Assembly (NCBI GenBank): GCA_949293315.1
Contig: CASFCH010000009.1
Location: 62,001 to 126,000 of the forward strand
Reading direction: 5' to 3'
Length of the DNA: 64,000 nt
Origin: an uncultured Oscillospiraceae bacterium
GTDB lineage: Bacteria; Bacillota; Clostridia; Oscillospirales; Acutalibacteraceae
In this document: positions 37,092-45,334 of the stretch, in pieces
Numbering within the stretch: position 1 is the stretch's first letter
Layout: every line of letters begins with the position of its first letter
Position numbers and translations under genes: made by a program
The notes under the pieces: generated by a model
What the model was told of the DNA's origin: nothing
Seen by the model: only the letters and a program-made list of their open reading frames with translations
Databases searched by the model: none

Positions 37092-38632
37092 AAATTACGA
37101 TTGACAAAAATGCAAAAACCACGCCCACGGATTTTTCCTGGCAGTTCGGTATAGGCAACGATCATGCCTTCCAGCTTCACAGGAAAGATGTCTGCGCGCA
37201 TGTCAAAACTGTGCACGATGAACTCGGCATGCGGTATATCCGATTTCACGGCATATTTGACGACGATATGTTGTGCATACAGCGCCTGTCCGATTACAAG
37301 CCGTTTGGCAATATCCCCTGCTCGAATCGTGTGACGGAAACCAATTTTAATCAGATAGCGGATGTTTTCAACAATGTACTGGCATGCGGAATGAAGCCGT
37401 TCGTAGAGCTCTCTTTTATGCCCGGCGCGCTTGCAAGCGGCAAAAAAACAGGGATACGATACCAAAACAATATCACGCAGCCGATATCGCTGGAAGCCTG
37501 GGCGGCTTTTATAAAAAAGTTCATTCTGTTTTTAAAGGACTATTACGGCGAGGCGGAAATCCGGCAATGGTATTTTGAGGTGTGGAACGAGCCGGATCTT
37601 TCCATATTTTTCAAAGGCAGCCAAAGTGATTATTTCCGGTTTTATGCGGCTACGGCAAAAGCCGTAAAATCCGTAGATGCGCAGCTGCAAATCGGCGGCC
37701 CGTCCTCTTCGGCGTGCCTTTGGATCGATGACTTTGTGAATTACTGCAGAAAAAATAGTGTTCCGTTTGATTTTATATCCACACACCACTACCCCGGCGA
37801 CGCTTTCGGCAATTCTTTTTCCATGCGCGACGCCTTCAAAATGATGTCGATCGTCAAAAGTGCTGCAAAAAGCGGCAAGGCTTTGTCCGACGTGATGCAG
37901 GAGATGTTTTTTAAACCCGACATATATAAAAAGTGGGATAAAGGAATTCTTGCCAGGATGGATGAAAAAGCCGCTGCCAAGGCCGGCGATAAACCGCTTT
38001 TCATAACGGAATGGAACAGCATGGCGGTTTTTGCCTCCCCTGCACACGACGAAAAATATGCCGCCGCGTTTATTGTCAAGAGCTGCATGGACCTGAAAAA
38101 CAGAATAAAAGGGTATATGTTTTGGTGCTGCTCCGATATTTACGAGGAACAGTTCATGCTCGGCAGGCCGTTTCACGGCGGATTCGGCCTGATCAACAAC
38201 TGCGGCATCCCAAAGCCGAATTTCTATGCCTTTAAACTGCTTTCCCGGCTTTATCCGCAAAGATTAGACCTGTCCTATAAAAGCAGCGGAGATGTGGAGT
38301 GCGCGGCTTTTACAGACGGAGAAAAGTTGCAGATCCTTGTGTATTCACAGAGTATGGATTATACTAAAAATGATGAAACGAAAATCCAGCTTGAAATCAA
38401 TTTTGCCGCCAAGGCAGTTATGGCGCAATACATTGACGATGCGCACTGCAATCCGAAAAAAGAGTGGCTGCAAATGGGCGCTCCCGATATTTTGAGACCT
38501 GCGCAGATCACCGAAATACAAAGCCGAACTTCGCTTACGAAAGAATCGATACCTTTTACAGCGGAGCACGGTCACACACAAATCGCCCTGACACTGCGAA
38601 CGAACGACATAGTTTTACTATCGCTTTCATAA
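37088..38632 (+). CDS. GH39 beta-xylosidase
   Basis: The 514-residue retaining enzyme has FSWQFGIGNDHAFQL and HDELGMRYIRFHGIFDDD, typical of GH39 xylosidases. The acid/base Glu is in YFEVWNEPDLS and the nucleophile Glu in FITEWNSMA. A C-terminal beta-sandwich follows. The start chosen is ATG at 37088, in a 4-nt overlap with the GH3 stop. A GTG two codons upstream is possible. It has no signal peptide and should release xylose in the cytoplasm. Confidence 0.92.
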   Translation: MKITIDKNAKTTPTDFSWQFGIGNDHAFQLHRKDVCAHVKTVHDELGMRYIRFHGIFDDDMLCIQRLSDYKPFGNIPCSNRVTETNFNQIADVFNNVLACGMKPFVELSFMPGALASGKKTGIRYQNNITQPISLEAWAAFIKKFILFLKDYYGEAEIRQWYFEVWNEPDLSIFFKGSQSDYFRFYAATAKAVKSVDAQLQIGGPSSSACLWIDDFVNYCRKNSVPFDFISTHHYPGDAFGNSFSMRDAFKMMSIVKSAAKSGKALSDVMQEMFFKPDIYKKWDKGILARMDEKAAAKAGDKPLFITEWNSMAVFASPAHDEKYAAAFIVKSCMDLKNRIKGYMFWCCSDIYEEQFMLGRPFHGGFGLINNCGIPKPNFYAFKLLSRLYPQRLDLSYKSSGDVECAAFTDGEKLQILVYSQSMDYTKNDETKIQLEINFAAKAVMAQYIDDAHCNPKKEWLQMGAPDILRPAQITEIQSRTSLTKESIPFTAEHGHTQIALTLRTNDIVLLSLS

Positions 38633-38647
38633 AGGAGGCTATATAAA

Positions 38648-40129
38648 TTGAAAAACATACCTGAGATCAAAGTAGGCATCGTTGCCGTAAGCCGCGACTG
38701 CTTTCCGGAAAGCCTGTCTGTAAACCGAAGAAAAGCGCTGGTGAAGGCATATGAAGCCCAGTACGGCAAAAGTGAAATTTACGAATGCCCCATCTGTATT
38801 GTGGAAAGCGAGCTCCACATGCTTCAGGCGCTGGAGGATGTGAAAAGTGCGGGCTGCAACGCACTTTGCGTTTATCTCGGAAATTTTGGCCCGGAGATAG
38901 CAGAAACGATGCTGGCGCAAAAATTTGACGGCCCTGTGATGTTTTGCGCCGCCGCCGAGGAAAACATTGCCGTGCTTGCAGATGACCGCGGCGACGCCTT
39001 TTGCGGCATGCTCAACGCAAGCTACAATCTGAAGCTACGAAATGTGCGGGCATATATACCGGAATATCCGGTTGGAGACGCAGCGTACTGTGCAAAGCTC
39101 ATTCACGAATTTGTGCCTGTTGCCAGGGCGATCGTCGGCCTTAAAAACCTGAAAATCATCTCGTTCGGGCCGCGTCCGCTGAATTTTTTGGCCTGCAATG
39201 CGCCGATTAAAAAGCTTTACGACCTCGGCATAGAGATTGAGGAAAATTCCGAACTCGATTTGTTTGAGGCGTATAATTCGCACCAGGATGATGCGCGTAT
39301 ACCGGATGTTGTTGCCGATATGGAAAAAGAACTGGGCGCCGGCAATCAAAAGCCGTTCATACTGCCGAAGCTCGCGCAGTATGAGCTGACCCTGCTCGAC
39401 TGGATAGAAGCGCACAAAGGCAGCAAACCCTATGTTGCGCTTGCCGGCAAGTGCTGGCCGGCGTTCCAGACCCAGTTCGGTTTCGTGCCGTGCTATGTGA
39501 ACAGTCGCCTTACCGCAAGAGGCATTCCCGTTTCCTGCGAAGTGGACATTTACGGCTGCCTTTCGGAATACATAGGCGTATGCGTGTCCGGCGACGCCGT
39601 TACGCTTCTGGATATCAACAACACCATTCCCTCCGAATTGTATCAAAAAGAGATAAACGGCCGGTTCGATTACCGACTGCGCGACACCTTTATGGGCTTC
39701 CATTGCGGAAACACTTGCGCCCAAAAGCTTTGCAGTCCGGTAATGAAAAACCAAAAGATCATGGCGCGCAGCCTGCCTGATTCGGTCACGAATGGAACGC
39801 TGGAGGGCGATATAAAGCCGGGTGACATTACCTTTTACCGCCTGCAATCCACTGCAGACAACCATCTGCTTGCCTATGTGGCCGAAGGAGAGGTTTTGCC
39901 CGTGAAAACCCACTCTTTCGGAAGCATCGGCGTTTTTGCCATCCGCGAAATGGGGCGTTTTTACCGCCATGTTCTGATAGAAAACGGATTTCCGCATCAC
40001 GGTGCCGTGGCGTTCGGCCATTTTGGAAAGCCCATTTTTGAAGTGTTCAAATATCTCGACGCTGAAAAAATAGGATTTAATCAACCTTCTAATATACTTT
40101 ATGATATGGAGAACCCTTTTGATGATTAA
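38648..40129 (+). CDS. L-fucose/L-arabinose isomerase-like protein
   Basis: The 493-residue protein has an N-terminal region IKVGIVAVSRDCFPESLS and later LKIISFGPRPLNFLACNAP, typical of the fucose/arabinose isomerase superfamily. The C-terminal half (AGKCWPAFQTQFGFVPCYVN) carries Glu, Asp and His residues suited to metal binding. The start is TTG at 38648 with GGAGG 9 nt upstream. It overlaps the kinase gene by 8 nt. The pairing with a xylulokinase-like kinase and xylosidases suggests aldose-to-ketose conversion of a pentose, probably D-xylose, replacing XylA. That specificity is inference. Confidence 0.8.
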   Translation: MKNIPEIKVGIVAVSRDCFPESLSVNRRKALVKAYEAQYGKSEIYECPICIVESELHMLQALEDVKSAGCNALCVYLGNFGPEIAETMLAQKFDGPVMFCAAAEENIAVLADDRGDAFCGMLNASYNLKLRNVRAYIPEYPVGDAAYCAKLIHEFVPVARAIVGLKNLKIISFGPRPLNFLACNAPIKKLYDLGIEIEENSELDLFEAYNSHQDDARIPDVVADMEKELGAGNQKPFILPKLAQYELTLLDWIEAHKGSKPYVALAGKCWPAFQTQFGFVPCYVNSRLTARGIPVSCEVDIYGCLSEYIGVCVSGDAVTLLDINNTIPSELYQKEINGRFDYRLRDTFMGFHCGNTCAQKLCSPVMKNQKIMARSLPDSVTNGTLEGDIKPGDITFYRLQSTADNHLLAYVAEGEVLPVKTHSFGSIGVFAIREMGRFYRHVLIENGFPHHGAVAFGHFGKPIFEVFKYLDAEKIGFNQPSNILYDMENPFDD

Positions 40130-41576
40130 CTACTACATAGGACTTGACATAGGTACATCATCTGTCAAAGCGATGCTGATAAGCGAGGATTCCATCATTA
40201 AAACCGTATCTTTGGATTATCCGATCCGCTATCCGAAGCCCGGATACAGCGAACAGGACCCACACGACTGGTTCAACAAAAGCATTGCCGCTGTTCGTTC
40301 GCTTACAGAGGATGTTGATAAGAGCCTTGTTCGGTCCATCGCTTTTTCAGGACAGATGCATGGGCTTGTGCTGCTAGATGAAATAGATGAAGTCATCCGG
40401 CCTGCCATTTTGTGGAACGATGGCAGAAGTGAAAAAGAGGTTGCGTATCTCAACGAAATGATAGGCAAGGATTTTCTTTTGTCCAACACCGGAAACATCG
40501 CCTTTGCGGGCTTTACGGCGCCGAAGCTGCTGTGGGTGCGTGAAAATGAACCGGAAAATTTCAAACGCATACGCAAAATCATGCTGCCTAAAGATTATGT
40601 GGCTTACAGATTTTCCGGCGCATTTGCAACTGACCCATCCGACGCTGCCGGAACGCTGTATTTTGATGTGAAAAACAGACGCTGGTCAAAGCCGATGCTG
40701 AAGCTGCTGCAAGTGGAAGAAAGCAGGCTGCCTCAAATTTTTGAAAGCAGCGCGGCAATAGGCTGTATAAAACCGGAAATTGCGGCGAAGCTCGGGCTTT
40801 CGGCAGATGTGAAAATTGTGATTGGAGCGGGCGATAATGCCGCTTCGGCAATAGGCACCGGCACGATAAACAGCGGCGACTGCAACATCTCTCTCGGCAC
40901 CTCAGGCACGGTATTTGTTTGCGCGGACACATTTGGCTTTGACCGCGAAAATGCCATTCATTCCTTTTGCTCGGCAAACGGAATGTACCATTACCTTGCC
41001 TGTACGCTTACGGCAGCAGCATGCCAAAAATGGTGGGTGGAAGATATTTTGCGCTCCGATTACGCAAGCGAAAACAATATGGAACAATTTATCGGCAACA
41101 GCAGCGTATTGTTTCTGCCCTATCTTATGGGTGAGCGCTCGCCGGTGAACGACACAAATGTCAGGGGTTTATTTGCCGGTCTTTCCATGACAACGGCAAG
41201 GGAAGAAATGACGCTTGCGGTGCTGGAGGGCGTGGCATTTTCGCTTAAGCAAAATGTAGAGGTCATCCGCTCGCTCGGTGTGGACATAAGGCGTTCAAAA
41301 ATCTGCGGCGGCGGCGCAAAAAACAGACTTTGGTGCCGGCTTCTGGCAACGGTTCTGGGTATCGAGCTTGAAGTGCCCGTATTGGAACACGGCGGTGTGC
41401 TGGGCGCATGCCTGCTTGCAGCAATGGGGGACGGAAACGATATTGCGCATAATTTTTACGGCGTAAAAGAAACTATTTCGCCGGACGAGATGTACGCAGA
41501 TTATTACGCACAAAAATATCAAAAATATCTGTCGCTCTATCCGGCGGTAAGCCATCTGAATTCTGCAACATTATAA
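40122..41576 (+). CDS. xylB: FGGY carbohydrate kinase, xylulokinase-like
   Basis: The 484-residue protein begins YYIGLDIGTSSVKAMLI, the ATPase phosphate-1 motif. SIAFSGQMHGLVLLD and ILWNDGR are xylulokinase substrate-site signatures. GDCNISLGTSGTVFVC and KICGGGAKNRLWCRLLATV are the second half of the actin-like fold. It should phosphorylate D-xylulose to enter the pentose phosphate pathway. It is the last gene of the operon and is coupled to the isomerase gene. ATG at 40122 was chosen over 40101 because of a GGAG upstream. Confidence 0.88.
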   Translation: MINYYIGLDIGTSSVKAMLISEDSIIKTVSLDYPIRYPKPGYSEQDPHDWFNKSIAAVRSLTEDVDKSLVRSIAFSGQMHGLVLLDEIDEVIRPAILWNDGRSEKEVAYLNEMIGKDFLLSNTGNIAFAGFTAPKLLWVRENEPENFKRIRKIMLPKDYVAYRFSGAFATDPSDAAGTLYFDVKNRRWSKPMLKLLQVEESRLPQIFESSAAIGCIKPEIAAKLGLSADVKIVIGAGDNAASAIGTGTINSGDCNISLGTSGTVFVCADTFGFDRENAIHSFCSANGMYHYLACTLTAAACQKWWVEDILRSDYASENNMEQFIGNSSVLFLPYLMGERSPVNDTNVRGLFAGLSMTTAREEMTLAVLEGVAFSLKQNVEVIRSLGVDIRRSKICGGGAKNRLWCRLLATVLGIELEVPVLEHGGVLGACLLAAMGDGNDIAHNFYGVKETISPDEMYADYYAQKYQKYLSLYPAVSHLNSATL

Positions 41577-41962
41577 ACAAAGAGTTTTGTAATAGAGATC
41601 ATTTCAGGCTTTGCGAAAACTAAAAGAATAGATATAAGATACATCATTAGTTACAAATCACAACAAACAATAAAAGATCCTACAGAAGCGAACTAACGAA
41701 TTTTATTGTTTTATAGCCATATGGAGAAACTAACAGTCTGCTCGCTCAGCCAATACAGAAAACCGGAGAAAGCAACGTTGCTCTCTCCGGCTTGACTTTG
41801 ATTTTTTTCGCCTTTGCTTTTGAAAACTTGATGATCAAGGACTCCACAGCGTCGGTATAGTGATCTTCCTGCCGCAATTTCAGAGAGATTTTGAATAAGA
41901 AAGCAGCGCTCATTTTCCGACAGATAGATACGTTTTCACACTCTCAAACTATCGGGGATTTT
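41577..41962. other. AT-rich right junction of the cargo with terminator hairpins
   Basis: No confident gene is present. AACAATAAAA (41666) and TTTTATTGTT (41701) can pair and may end the operon. CCGGAGAAAGCAACG with its near-perfect complement (41762-41789) is a strong bidirectional hairpin next to T-rich DNA. On the minus strand a 55-residue frame (41746-41913) contains LRQEDHYTDAVESLI in one frame and YLSENERCFLIQNLSEI in a second, which suggests a frameshifted remnant of a small backbone gene. Confidence 0.45.
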
Positions 41963-42919
41963 TTACCGCTTAGGACACCAGTGAGGGGAGGTTCTCGTGT
42001 ATCTCCCTGGAATATGCTGTCCACTTATTTCTTTATACCTGTTCAGAACCTTTCGGTGGCGACAGATATGCCGGTTTCCCCGCTTGCCTTCTTGGATGAT
42101 TTCACAATCCGGGCAGCTGTTGCACCGGGGAATCGGCTTGTCTTTTGGCCGCTTTAAAAGAACGGGATATTGCTGGATCAGCCGTCCTTTCCAAATGGTG
42201 CGGATGGCACTGTTCCTTTTTATATAGACCGGAGTATCGCTGCGCTGCTCCAAAATTGCGTCCAGCCAATCGCGTTGCGGCAAATTGCGGCGGCTTGGCA
42301 GCAGTTCTTCACAGCCGATGATGATCCATTCCGTTTGGGGCAACAGATAACTTTCTGCAAAAGCGCCCAAGGGCTCGATGCAGACAAAAGTATGGTACTG
42401 ATCGGAAATGAACGCCTCCGACAGACTATTGATCCGCGTCCCATACCAGAAATTGTCTCCTGCCGGCAACAGACCGAGATGGCTCAGCTCCGCATACCGC
42501 TCCGGATTCTTTGTCAGGAATAAGTAGTTGTGCCACGGAGCCGCCCTGCAGGCGTCAAAAACCGCTGTGATCCATTCCAAAGGCACCCAGTCTCCGAACA
42601 ATTCGCCCATACCGCATACATAGATGTTGGCAGGCTTTTTCTTGTCAGTTACCATACGCAGACGATAGCGGTGAAGCGTTGGCTCAAAGCCGGCTGGAAA
42701 CTGAAGCACATGATCTTCTTCGTTATGAAAGGGCTTTTCCAGAGCAAACAGCCTGTTTTTCCAATCGCACTGGATTTGCGGGCTGCCGAGATTCAGCCGC
42801 ACTGCCCCACAAAGCCTTGACGCCAGCTTGCGGCCATAACAGAAATCACACTGTATTTTACAGCCGGTGACAGGGTTCCATGAGAAATCGCACCAACCGA
42901 TCTGACTTTTATTCATCAT
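41963..42919 (-). CDS. DUF5131/phage Gp37-Gp68-like protein with radical-SAM-type cysteine motif
   Basis: The 318-residue protein starts with SQIGWCDFSWNPVTGC followed by a C-x3-C-x2-C motif (Cys 20, 24, 27), the pattern that binds the radical-SAM 4Fe-4S cluster. The remainder (YLFLTKNPERYAEL, EWIIIGCEE) fits the Gp37/Gp68 family. A late CNSCPDCEI motif may bind a second metal. No biochemical role is established that I know of. It is the last gene in a minus-strand set of Cys-rich proteins. Confidence 0.85.
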   Translation of the reverse strand: MMNKSQIGWCDFSWNPVTGCKIQCDFCYGRKLASRLCGAVRLNLGSPQIQCDWKNRLFALEKPFHNEEDHVLQFPAGFEPTLHRYRLRMVTDKKKPANIYVCGMGELFGDWVPLEWITAVFDACRAAPWHNYLFLTKNPERYAELSHLGLLPAGDNFWYGTRINSLSEAFISDQYHTFVCIEPLGAFAESYLLPQTEWIIIGCEELLPSRRNLPQRDWLDAILEQRSDTPVYIKRNSAIRTIWKGRLIQQYPVLLKRPKDKPIPRCNSCPDCEIIQEGKRGNRHICRHRKVLNRYKEISGQHIPGRYTRTSPHWCPKR

Positions 42920-42959
42920 ACAAGTGAATGCCTCCTTTCTGGCATATGTTGATGATTTT

Positions 42960-43628
42960 TTACTTATTTTGAAGGCTCTTGAGTTTGGCGGCTAAAAATG
43001 CCATGTTATCCTGAAACTGAGGTAAAAACGGTTCAGAGAAATCATAGGCAAAATAGTAAAAGCTGAGTGTCAATATCTCCGCTTCACGCAGTCGTGCTTT
43101 GGGAATCTCATGGAGCAGTTCCCCAATCAACGGAATACGCTTATCTTCCTCCCTGAAAAAGAGGCTATCTTCATCCTGCAGAAATCTCCGCTGCCATTCG
43201 CGGGCGGTCACATGGCCACCTCGAAAATGATGGAGCTGATCCAAACACAGTTCCCAGTCTGCGCTTCCGTCTGCTTTGAATTTCGGCGAGAATGGATAGA
43301 TCCGGCATGTAAAAGGCCGGGCTGCATAAACGGTACAGCGGTTATCCTGCAAAAAGGTGCAGACGCCGTTATTGGCTGTTTTCAGCACATAGACATAAAA
43401 ACCGCGGGTCAGTTCTTTCAGTTCTGCAATACTCTCCAAAGTTTCCATCGGCTGAATCTTGACGCCTTCCTTTTGCAGGAAGTTAATCAGCCGGTAGGTG
43501 TCCAGCGGCGTTAAAAGAAGGCTGTCCCGGACATTTTTGCAGCAGGCGCCGCAGCCGGTGCAGGAAAAAACAATACGCTCCCGGGCGGTTACCTTTTGTA
43601 TGTTTGAGAATTTCGGAAAAATAAACAT
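42960..43628 (-). CDS. YkgJ-family cysteine-cluster protein
   Basis: The 222-residue protein has the YkgJ signature: FSCTGCGACCKNVRDSL near the N-terminus, then CTFLQDNRCTVYAARPFTCR, giving the CxxCxxCC and spaced-Cys pattern thought to bind a metal or iron-sulfur cluster. The function is unknown. The ATG at 43628 has GGAGG upstream, while a longer frame to 43706 includes the previous gene's end. It starts immediately after the upstream 162-residue gene, so the two are coupled. Confidence 0.85.
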   Translation of the reverse strand: MFIFPKFSNIQKVTARERIVFSCTGCGACCKNVRDSLLLTPLDTYRLINFLQKEGVKIQPMETLESIAELKELTRGFYVYVLKTANNGVCTFLQDNRCTVYAARPFTCRIYPFSPKFKADGSADWELCLDQLHHFRGGHVTAREWQRRFLQDEDSLFFREEDKRIPLIGELLHEIPKARLREAEILTLSFYYFAYDFSEPFLPQFQDNMAFLAAKLKSLQNK

Positions 43629-43629
43629 T

Positions 43630-44118
43630 TCACATCCCTCCGTGATATTTGCAGACGGCTCCGAAATAGTAAGGGGTTTTCGGATCAACCGTCCGCAGGA
43701 ATTCATCCATCGGAATCAGCTGGTTGACATCCAGGCAGACATAATCGTCGTTTTCATCCACTAAGACTTTCATCAAATCCGACACCATATCCCGTACTTT
43801 GTCAAAGCACAGCAGATAGATCCCTTCAGTGACTCTGGCAAGGTTGAGGGTGAGATGATGAAACCGAGCATAACGGTCTGCAAAATGACGCTCGCAGGAT
43901 GCGGCTGGCGAAAACCGTATCACTCCGCTGTCCACATTCCCTAATTCTTCTTTTTTGAGCCACTTTGTAAATTCCTTAATGGCGGCATCCCGTTCTTCTT
44001 CCTTTATATCATCGACATAATTGCTACTTGAAAGAAATAGGGGATGGTCGCTGAGCAGATCGGCGTCTGTCCATTCTTCATCAGGCTGGCGAAGAAGCTG
44101 ATAAATATTGCAGTACAT
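43630..44118 (-). CDS. Conserved hypothetical protein of the element, 162 residues
   Basis: I do not recognise the family. The protein (start MYCNIYQLLRQPDEEWTDAD) is acidic and soluble, with FADRYARFHHLTLNLARVTE and NDDYVCLDVNQLIPMDEFLR as its most distinctive parts. GGAGG precedes the ATG, and the next gene (YkgJ family) begins right at its stop, so they are probably made together. Confidence 0.7.
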   Translation of the reverse strand: MYCNIYQLLRQPDEEWTDADLLSDHPLFLSSSNYVDDIKEEERDAAIKEFTKWLKKEELGNVDSGVIRFSPAASCERHFADRYARFHHLTLNLARVTEGIYLLCFDKVRDMVSDLMKVLVDENDDYVCLDVNQLIPMDEFLRTVDPKTPYYFGAVCKYHGGM

Positions 44119-44143
44119 AATAAGAGCGTCCTCCTTCAAATGA

Positions 44144-44170
44144 GAAGCCGCAGCAGGTCGCTGCGGCTTC
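44144..44170. other. Intercistronic hairpin
   Basis: GAAGCCGCAGC pairs with GCTGCGGCTTC around a 5-nt loop, between two minus-strand genes. It lacks a proper T tract and is probably an mRNA-processing or stability element. Confidence 0.6.
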
Positions 44171-44180
44171 CCGGTTGTCT

Positions 44181-44408
44181 TTACGCACACATTTTTAACG
44201 GTACGGCGCTTTGCACGGGGATCGGCGCGGGCGCTGAAACGCAGTAAACGGAGTTCATTGTTTCAAAGCACGCATAATCCTCACGCTGCTCCAGGATCTC
44301 CACCACGCAGGACGTACAGATGCAATCGCCTCCGCGTTGGATAACTGCCCGTTTCCCTTCACTCAGCGGGAACAGAAGATAGCCGCTGATATGCACTGTC
44401 TTTTTCAT
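44181..44408 (-). CDS. Small element protein of 75 residues with Cys pair
   Basis: The protein starts MKKTVHISGYLLFPLSEGKR and contains GGDCICTSCVVEI, a CxCxxC group that could bind metal. The start is ATG at 44408 with a GGAG-like site. A longer frame to 44546 overlaps most of the upstream gene and was rejected. The function is unknown. Confidence 0.6.
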   Translation of the reverse strand: MKKTVHISGYLLFPLSEGKRAVIQRGGDCICTSCVVEILEQREDYACFETMNSVYCVSAPAPIPVQSAVPLKMCA

Positions 44409-44694
44409 TTTCTCCATCTCCTTCCTCATGAAAATAACATCGGCCGTGCTTGCATTCTCCCTGTTTGAAGCAAGGCGTTTCTTCCGCATAATAGGGCCGG
44501 CAGATTTTTTTGCCCGCTTTCTGCAAAGCCGTCTGTGCCGCCTCAACGATAGGGCAGATTACAGACATATCCCATGCGAGTATGTCTTCTGCTGCTGTCT
44601 GCTCCGGGTGTGTCCGCAGCAGTGCGGCCGCCAGTTCATAAGCTGCGTTGTCAATTTCGTTTCCCTTATATGCAAGGAAGTCTTCAAACTCCAT
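44359..44694 (-). CDS. Small element protein of 111 residues with C-terminal Cys cluster
   Basis: The product starts MEFEDFLAYKGNEIDNAAYE and ends in a Cys-rich segment (ETPCFKQGECKHGRCYFHEE), possibly metal binding. It overlaps the next gene by 50 nt, which is unusual but both frames look coding. The ribosome site is weak. I do not recognise the family. Confidence 0.6.
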   Translation of the reverse strand: MEFEDFLAYKGNEIDNAAYELAAALLRTHPEQTAAEDILAWDMSVICPIVEAAQTALQKAGKKICRPYYAEETPCFKQGECKHGRCYFHEEGDGENEKDSAYQRLSSVPAE

Positions 44695-44710
44695 TCTCTT
44701 TCGTATATCG

Positions 44711-45247
44711 TCACCCGCATAACACACGGATGATCGTGGGATAAGCACCGGCCAGCAGCTCGTTGATGGCGCGGTAGGTCATATGCTCCGCTTTTGCAAT
44801 CTCGTTCATTTGCCTGCCGTCTGCTTTCATACGGATGATCCGCATTTCACGGGGCGGCAATTCACACGCCAGCGCATGAAGCAGCAGTTCGGTTTCAAAA
44901 TCCAGCATCATGCTGTCCGGAATGCTGACAATATCGCCCCAGCACAGGCCGGAAATGCTGTCTATTTCTTCATCAAAGCTGACAACCGGAGCGCATCGCT
45001 TCGGCCTGGTCAGATATTTCGTATATTTTGAAAGCTCGCTTTCCATCCACTTCCACGCAATCGTGGAAAAGCGGTACCGGCTTTTCTTTTTCCGTACGCA
45101 GTATTTCTGCACCGCTTTCAGATAGCCGAATATCACGACGTCGTAATACAGCGAAACTGGCAGTTCCTTTTCCCGCAGGAAAGCGAACACCAGCTCGTGG
45201 TTCTCCGCCGCAAAGCGCCTTTCTTCAGTGTTCAATGGCTTTATCAT
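44711..45247 (-). CDS. Sigma-70-like RNA polymerase sigma factor of the element
   Basis: The 178-residue protein has a region-2-like part (SLYYDVVIFGYLKAVQKYC, RFSTIAWKWMESELSKY) and a region-4-like helix-turn-helix at the end (LPPREMRIIRMKADGRQMNEI then TYRAINELLAG). It could direct transcription of element promoters such as the shared boxes at 19,139 and 53,591, but this is inference. It has GGAGG upstream and follows a double hairpin. Confidence 0.75.
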   Translation of the reverse strand: MIKPLNTEERRFAAENHELVFAFLREKELPVSLYYDVVIFGYLKAVQKYCVRKKKSRYRFSTIAWKWMESELSKYTKYLTRPKRCAPVVSFDEEIDSISGLCWGDIVSIPDSMMLDFETELLLHALACELPPREMRIIRMKADGRQMNEIAKAEHMTYRAINELLAGAYPTIIRVLCG

Positions 45248-45269
45248 CGTATTCCTCCTGAAAACAAAG

Positions 45270-45330
45270 AAAGGGATACCGCCGTGTTGCCGGCGATATC
45301 CCTTTGGTTTTTGCCTGCACCGTGCAGGCG
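45270..45330. terminator. Double hairpin between the 283-residue gene and the sigma-like gene
   Basis: AAAGGGATA-c-CGCCG pairs with CGGCG-a-TATCCCTTT, and CCTGCAC with GTGCAGG just beside it. T-rich tracts occur on both flanks but are short, so partial termination or processing is likely. Confidence 0.55.
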
Positions 45331-45334
45331 GCTC

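Noticed and set aside
41891-42157. Plus-strand frame of 88 codons at the cargo junction
   Set aside because: It is antisense to the DUF5131 gene end and has no ribosome site.
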